This document shows, piece by piece, positions 58,655 to 64,000 of a DNA stretch of 64,000 nucleotides. The position numbers and the translations under genes were made by a program. Numbering within the stretch: position 1 is the stretch's first letter; each line of letters opens with the position of its first letter. A model generated the notes under the pieces. That model was not told the DNA's origin. It saw only the letters and a program-made list of their open reading frames with translations, and did not search any database. The DNA lies in assembly GCF_028287845.1 (NCBI RefSeq), contig NZ_JAQBOW010000070.1, positions 1 to 64,000 on the forward strand, written 5' to 3'. The stretch comes from Mucilaginibacter sp. (GTDB taxonomy: Bacteria > Bacteroidota > Bacteroidia > Sphingobacteriales > Sphingobacteriaceae).

Positions 58655-60574
58655 TTAATAGTTCCAGCGTACAAAAGCTTCAATAGCCTCATACTCGGCT
58701 AAGCCAAGCTGATTATAACCAAATGCAGTCTCTTTTGTCCTGTCCTCTGCACGCACCCAAAACTCCCTTGAATCTTCTCCGGGGAAAACAGGCATATCTT
58801 TTTGAGATTGATGTTTAAATATAGCTAACCGTTTGCGCATAACCTCTTCGGGTGATAATGGAACGGCCATTTGAATTTCATGGATAGGAAATTCATGCCA
58901 TGCCCCCCGGTATAACCATAACCAGCAGTCTTTTATCCATTCTTCTGTTTCCCGCAGCCGCTTTAACGCGTTTATAATAATGTCAAAACAAACCTTATGC
59001 GTACCATGCGGGTCGGCAAAATCACCGGCAGCGAATATTTGATGAGGTTTAACTGCATTAAGCAAATCCATTGTTTGTTTTATATCATCCTCATAGCTTA
59101 CACTTTTTTGCGATTTAAAACGATCATAAAATGGCAAATTCATAAAGTGAATACGCTCATCAGGTAAACCTGCATACCTGGCGCCTGCAATAGCTTCGCC
59201 TTTTCTTATCTGGCCCTTTACGGTAAGTATTTCATCAGAATCCGTTTGGTTAGGCTGCTTTTCTTTTAAAAAGTTGCGCATCCGCATATACAAGTCTTCT
59301 AACTGTGTAGTATCAATTTTTTGATATCTATTAAAGTCGATACTAAACTCAACGTATCGCAATGCATCATCATCCCAAACAGCGGTATTACCCGAAGTCT
59401 GATAAGCTACATGCACTTCATGGCCCTGGTCTGCCAGGCGAATAAACGTTCCTCCCATAGATATAACATCATCATCAGGGTGCGGAGAAAATATAACTGT
59501 TCTTTTTTTGGCCGGTTCGGCGCGCTCTGGCCGCTGGCTGTCATCGGCATTGGGTTTACCACCGGGCCACCCGGTTATGGTATGCTGCAACTTATTAAAT
59601 ATGTTAATATTTATATTGTAAACGGGCCCTTTTTCTGTAGCCAGTTGCGCCATACCATGGTTATTGTAATCCTCTTCGGTAAGCTTTAAAATTGGCTTTT
59701 TTAAGGTTAGCGCAAGCCAGGTTACCGCCTTTTTTATAGCCTGCTCATCCCATATACAATCTTTTACCAGCCACGGTGTATCTAAACGCGTTAATTCTGA
59801 AGCAGCATCCCGGTCAACTATAAATTCTACATGATCAGAAAGCTGCAGGTATGTTGCAGGTACATCCGCAGAAATTTCGCCCTCAACGGCCTTTTTTAAA
59901 ATAGAAGCCTTTTTTTTGCTCCAGGCCATTAAAATAATTTCGCGGGCTTTAAATATGGTACCAATACCCATGGTTATAGCCTTGGTTGGTACATTTTCCT
60001 TTCCGCCAAAATCGCGCGAAGCATCGCTTCGGGTAAGGTCATCCAAAGTGACTAATCTGGTACCTGAGTTTGGTGCCGAACCCGGCTCATTAAAACCGAT
60101 ATGCCCGGTACGCCCTATACCTAAAATTTGCATGTCCAGGCCCCCAAGGGCCGTTATTTTACGTTCATATTCCAGGCAAAAATCAGCTACTTTATCTTTT
60201 GCTAAAGTACCATCAGGAATATGCACATTGTTAAGGTCGATATCAATATGGTTAAATAAATTATCTTTCATGAAAGTAACATAGCTTTGCGCTGATGTTG
60301 GTCTCATTGGATAGTATTCATCCAAATTAAAGGTAATAACGTCTTTAAAACTCAGACTGCCCTCTTTGTGCATACGCACCAGTTCGGCATATACTTTTAT
60401 TGGCGTTACGCCGGTTGCAAGCCCTAATACTGTTTTTTCATTATTATGTTGTTTGCTCTTTATTAGCATTGCTATGCGCCGGGCCACGGCTATGCTGGCA
60501 TCAGCTGCATTATCATAAATGGTTACCGGGAGTTTTTCAAACCTTGTTTCTTCAAGTAAATTTAGTCTGGGCAT
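58655..60574 (-). CDS. nagB: Glucosamine-6-phosphate deaminase fused to PIG-L deacetylase-like domain
   Basis: NagB motifs (GLATGVTPIKVYAEL, GIGRTGHIGFNEPGS) and C-terminal PIG-L (VIFSPHPDDDVISMGGT, DPHGTHK). Confidence 0.93.
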   Translation of the reverse strand: MPRLNLLEETRFEKLPVTIYDNAADASIAVARRIAMLIKSKQHNNEKTVLGLATGVTPIKVYAELVRMHKEGSLSFKDVITFNLDEYYPMRPTSAQSYVTFMKDNLFNHIDIDLNNVHIPDGTLAKDKVADFCLEYERKITALGGLDMQILGIGRTGHIGFNEPGSAPNSGTRLVTLDDLTRSDASRDFGGKENVPTKAITMGIGTIFKAREIILMAWSKKKASILKKAVEGEISADVPATYLQLSDHVEFIVDRDAASELTRLDTPWLVKDCIWDEQAIKKAVTWLALTLKKPILKLTEEDYNNHGMAQLATEKGPVYNININIFNKLQHTITGWPGGKPNADDSQRPERAEPAKKRTVIFSPHPDDDVISMGGTFIRLADQGHEVHVAYQTSGNTAVWDDDALRYVEFSIDFNRYQKIDTTQLEDLYMRMRNFLKEKQPNQTDSDEILTVKGQIRKGEAIAGARYAGLPDERIHFMNLPFYDRFKSQKSVSYEDDIKQTMDLLNAVKPHQIFAAGDFADPHGTHKVCFDIIINALKRLRETEEWIKDCWLWLYRGAWHEFPIHEIQMAVPLSPEEVMRKRLAIFKHQSQKDMPVFPGEDSREFWVRAEDRTKETAFGYNQLGLAEYEAIEAFVRWNY

Positions 60575-60619
60575 ATATTAAAGTTTTCTTGTGAGTAATC
60601 TGTTTTAATTTAGGTTTGT

Positions 60620-61429
60620 TTAACTATGACCCGCTGCCGCTATAGCCTGGCGTATGCTTCCATATTTTTTCAACAAACCTTCGGCGGTTTCCTCATCTAT
60701 GCCGGTTTCTTTCATTATTATATTCACTCCCCGTTTGTATAATTTTGAGTTATTTAATTGCATGTCTATCATTTTATTGCCTCTTACTTTGCCAAGGCCT
60801 ATCATTACCGAGGTAGTAAGCATGTTTAGTACAAGTTTTTGCGCTGTTCCCGCTTTCATCCGGGTTGAGCCGGTTAAAAACTCGGGGCCTACAACCACTT
60901 CAACCGGAAAACGCGCTTCGCGCGAAATAGGGCAATCAGCATTACAAACTACGCAACCGGTAACAATACCCTGCGCATTCGCTGCTTCTAAACCTCCTAA
61001 AACATAAGGTGTGGTGCCGGATGCTGCTATGCCAACAACTACGTCTTTATTATTTATACCATAAGCTGCCATATCTTTCCAGGCCTGTTTTTCATCATCT
61101 TCGGCATTTTCTACTGCTTTTCTTATCGCGCTGTCGCCACCGGCAATAATGCCGATAACCATATCAGCCGGCACACCAAATGTCGGCGGGCATTCTGAAG
61201 CATCTAATACCCCTAATCTGCCACTGGTTCCGGCACCGATATAAAACAATCTGCCGCCGGCTTTCATTTGTGTAGTGACAGCGGCCGAAAGTTTTTCTAT
61301 TTGCTTTATACTTTTCTTAACCGCTAAAGGCACGGTTTTGTCTTCATCATTTATACTTTGCAGTATATCAATAAGTGACAATTCATGAAGGTTGTTATAA
61401 TTAGAATCTTTTTCTGTTGTTAGTTCCAT
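60620..61429 (-). CDS. murQ: N-acetylmuramic acid 6-phosphate etherase
   Basis: FYIGAGTSGRLGVLDASECPPTFG; GPEFLTGSTRMKAGTAQKLVLNM. Confidence 0.95.
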   Translation of the reverse strand: MELTTEKDSNYNNLHELSLIDILQSINDEDKTVPLAVKKSIKQIEKLSAAVTTQMKAGGRLFYIGAGTSGRLGVLDASECPPTFGVPADMVIGIIAGGDSAIRKAVENAEDDEKQAWKDMAAYGINNKDVVVGIAASGTTPYVLGGLEAANAQGIVTGCVVCNADCPISREARFPVEVVVGPEFLTGSTRMKAGTAQKLVLNMLTTSVMIGLGKVRGNKMIDMQLNNSKLYKRGVNIIMKETGIDEETAEGLLKKYGSIRQAIAAAGHS

Positions 61430-61534
61430 TTGATTAAAATAATGTTTTCGATCAGGTAGATCTTTATGATTTATATGTATTTAAATAAACATGCAAAACC
61501 TTAAATTCGTATAGTCTTTTAAGTTAATTTTTTA

Positions 61535-63349
61535 TTAATTCTTTCCAACAGCTTTGCTGTTAACTATTGCGTTATAATACATATCCAGAATGCGCGGCCG
61601 TAAATTTACTTTTGATACGCCAAATGTTTTACCGTCATCAGGATAAGTACGGTTAGATAGGAATATAAATACCAAATTGTATTTAGGATCAACCCATACA
61701 TAAGTTCCTGTATAGCCGCTATGCCCGAAAGCTTGTTCAGAGCGATAATCGCCGGGTTGCTTATCATTGCTCACGCGATCATAGCCGTACCCGCGCTGGC
61801 TAACTTTAGACTGACGGGAAGTGAACATTTTCACAGTACCTGGCTTATAGTAGTTTTTGCCGCCATATACTCCCTCGTTCAAAAGCATTTGGTAAAAAAT
61901 TGCCAGATCATTAGCATTGGCAAATAATCCTGCATGCCCTTCTACCCCACCGGCCATAGCTGATCCGGGATCATTCACATAACCCTGTACCAGCATATTC
62001 CTAAACCAATTATCATTTTCGGTAGTAGGTACAATTCTTGATTTAGCAAAACGATTGCGCGGCATAAACCCGGTAACCTGTAAGCCTAATGGCAAATAAA
62101 ACTCATTTGCTGCAAAATCATTCAGTTTTGTATGGCTAACCTCTTCTACTACCTCCTTCATCATATACATACTTAAATCGCTGTATACAAATTTACCCCT
62201 GGTATGCCCTTCTGATTTTAATGTAACGGGCCACATAACCTCATCAAAATAATTGGCTCGTAAATAATAATTATCGGCTACCTTAGTTGGATATGCTGCC
62301 GATGAATCACGACTCATATCTGAAGGCTTAAGCTGCTCATAAAATTTGATATAGGGCGTAAATCCGGCTTCATGAAGTAAAGCTTCTTTAATTTTCACAT
62401 CCCGTTTATCCGGTGCATCCCTAACTAAGGCAACATACTTACTTATCGGGCTGTCAAGATTAATAACTTTTCTATCATACAAACGCATAATAGATGGCGT
62501 AGTTGCCGTAACCTTAGTAACCGAAGCCATATCAAAAAGATCATCAGGCTTAGTTATTTCAGAACCATCATAGGTATGCTTACCGTAAGCTTTATGAAAT
62601 ATTACCTCTCCATCTTTAGCCAATAACACTACTACCGAAGGAGCTGCATGGGTGGCTATGCCTGCAGCAACTAACGAGTCTATCCCGGCCAACAGATCAC
62701 TATTTACCGCTACCGCTTCAGGAATTGAATAACCTAAACGTATTTTTTGAGTTTGATAACCTGCACCAATCGTAAAATTAGATGTATAAGTAGCTGTAAG
62801 TTTACCTTTGGCAGCAACGCCGCCAAATATTAACTGTGCAGCTATAGAAGCACCTTCACTTGTATTGTTTTTGCAATAAATTACGGGCGATTTGGTATTA
62901 TTTAAATAGTTTAAATTCTTTCCATCGCCGGTTATTATAAATATTACTTTATTTAAGCTCTCCATATCTTTTACAAACCCTAAGCACGCAGGTGTAAATT
63001 TGGTGCTGTTGGAGATTGTAAACAAGATTAAGTTATACAATTTCAGCTTATCATGCAGTGCATTGTAAGCTTGGGTAGTTTCAACATCATTAACATTGAA
63101 ACCTGTAACATGGCTGTATTTATTTGCTATACTATCAAATACCGAAGCAAAACTATAACCGGCATGAACGCTTGCTACTTTTAAACCCTGAACTTCTTTT
63201 AAAGGGATAAAACCCGTGTTATTATTCAACACCACCGCGCTTTGCTCAGCCTCCCTGATTTTGCTCAATTTCTGTTGATTTATGGCATGATTTTGTGCTA
63301 ACCCAGCTGTAACGCCACATACAAACAGTATAACTAATAAATTTTTCAT
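61535..63349 (-). CDS. Serine hydrolase (beta-lactamase fold) with N-terminal GH3-C-like domain
   Basis: SxxK (ASVTKVTAT), YSD and HSGYTGT motifs; N-terminal part resembles GH3 C-terminal domain. Confidence 0.85.
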   Translation of the reverse strand: MKNLLVILFVCGVTAGLAQNHAINQQKLSKIREAEQSAVVLNNNTGFIPLKEVQGLKVASVHAGYSFASVFDSIANKYSHVTGFNVNDVETTQAYNALHDKLKLYNLILFTISNSTKFTPACLGFVKDMESLNKVIFIITGDGKNLNYLNNTKSPVIYCKNNTSEGASIAAQLIFGGVAAKGKLTATYTSNFTIGAGYQTQKIRLGYSIPEAVAVNSDLLAGIDSLVAAGIATHAAPSVVVLLAKDGEVIFHKAYGKHTYDGSEITKPDDLFDMASVTKVTATTPSIMRLYDRKVINLDSPISKYVALVRDAPDKRDVKIKEALLHEAGFTPYIKFYEQLKPSDMSRDSSAAYPTKVADNYYLRANYFDEVMWPVTLKSEGHTRGKFVYSDLSMYMMKEVVEEVSHTKLNDFAANEFYLPLGLQVTGFMPRNRFAKSRIVPTTENDNWFRNMLVQGYVNDPGSAMAGGVEGHAGLFANANDLAIFYQMLLNEGVYGGKNYYKPGTVKMFTSRQSKVSQRGYGYDRVSNDKQPGDYRSEQAFGHSGYTGTYVWVDPKYNLVFIFLSNRTYPDDGKTFGVSKVNLRPRILDMYYNAIVNSKAVGKN

Positions 63350-63399
63350 GGTCAAAAATTTAATCGCGGGGAACATTAATCCCCCGCGATTATGATAAT

Positions 63400-64000
63400 T
63401 TAAATTGCCGGATCGACCGGTGTATTTGGATTGACAATTCTTTCCTGTGTTGGGTATGGATAGAATATACGGTTCCTTTCGGTAGTGTTAGCGGGTGGCG
63501 CGGGGCGATTGAACCTCCGGGTATCTTCCCATTTTAAGCCGCTTAAATACAACTCTTCACACCGTTGTTTATAAATCTCTGCTAACAAGGCATCAGTAGC
63601 TATAGCACCTGAATAAGCAGGCAAACCCGCGTTAACTCCAAATGGGTCTCCGGTAGTTTGTGTTCTAACCGCGTTTATTAAAGTTACCGCAGCATTTAGG
63701 TCGCCACCTAAACGTACAGTAGCTTCGGCTTTTATTAATTTAATTTCGTCTGTTAAATAAACAGGGATACTTGTAGTTTGACTTACTGCAAAACCAGTCA
63801 TTGAAACCACTGGGTCTCCATTGACAATCGCTCTTAGTGTTGTAGAAAAGTAAAAATTATACCTTAAATCGCCTACATCATATAAACCTGCCGGAAGGCC
63901 AAAATTGTCTCTTGGGCGATAAGATATAGTAAAATTATAAAGCACGTACAACGGGTTAGGGCTCAGCGTGGTATAAGTAAACTTAGATGTTTTGGTCAGA
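63400..64000 (-). CDS. RagB/SusD family lipoprotein, C-terminal part (5' end outside window)
   Basis: IYKQRCEELYLSGLKWEDTRRFNRPAP...NRIFYPYPTQERIVNPNTP; frame open to window end. Confidence 0.9.
   Translation of the reverse strand, partial: LTKTSKFTYTTLSPNPLYVLYNFTISYRPRDNFGLPAGLYDVGDLRYNFYFSTTLRAIVNGDPVVSMTGFAVSQTTSIPVYLTDEIKLIKAEATVRLGGDLNAAVTLINAVRTQTTGDPFGVNAGLPAYSGAIATDALLAEIYKQRCEELYLSGLKWEDTRRFNRPAPPANTTERNRIFYPYPTQERIVNPNTPVDPAI

Noticed and set aside
1-64000. CRISPR arrays, rRNA operons, classical IS transposases
   Set aside because: No regularly spaced direct repeats, rRNA sequence or transposase ORFs seen in the window.

Overview
The window is chromosomal DNA from a Bacteroidota genome, most likely Sphingobacteriaceae (Mucilaginibacter/Pedobacter-like), judged from protein families, TAnnTTTG promoter motifs and a SusD fragment. 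Host genes: glycyl-tRNA synthetase (5' truncated by the window), TPR histidine kinase, AraC/MFS divergon, agmatine-to-putrescine genes (aguB/aguA), LytS/LytTR two-component system, ars operon (arsR-DUF6428-like-GNAT-arsC-acr3-phosphoesterase), complete pst/phoU phosphate locus, three tRNAs, and an amino-sugar/muropeptide utilisation cluster (GH18, NagB-PIG-L fusion, MurQ, GH3C-beta-lactamase-like hydrolase, SusD). About 29.3-54.2 kb is a compact siphovirus-like prophage with repressor, terminases, tail, capsid, portal, fibres and lysis genes, but no visible integrase, transposase or replication gene. Main leads: a probable -1 frameshift at an in-phase T7 slippery heptamer in a tail-chaperone-like gene; a prophage motif ATGCCAATYAGCAT present three times; three TGACA-N6-TGTCA-type palindromes; a u-spanin-like lysis protein; a 278-bp MITE/REP-like palindromic element with 20-bp perfect terminal inverted repeats; and recurrent intergenic inverted repeats with the same layout but different sequence 'words' at each locus. 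Family calls come from reading the translations; no database search was run.
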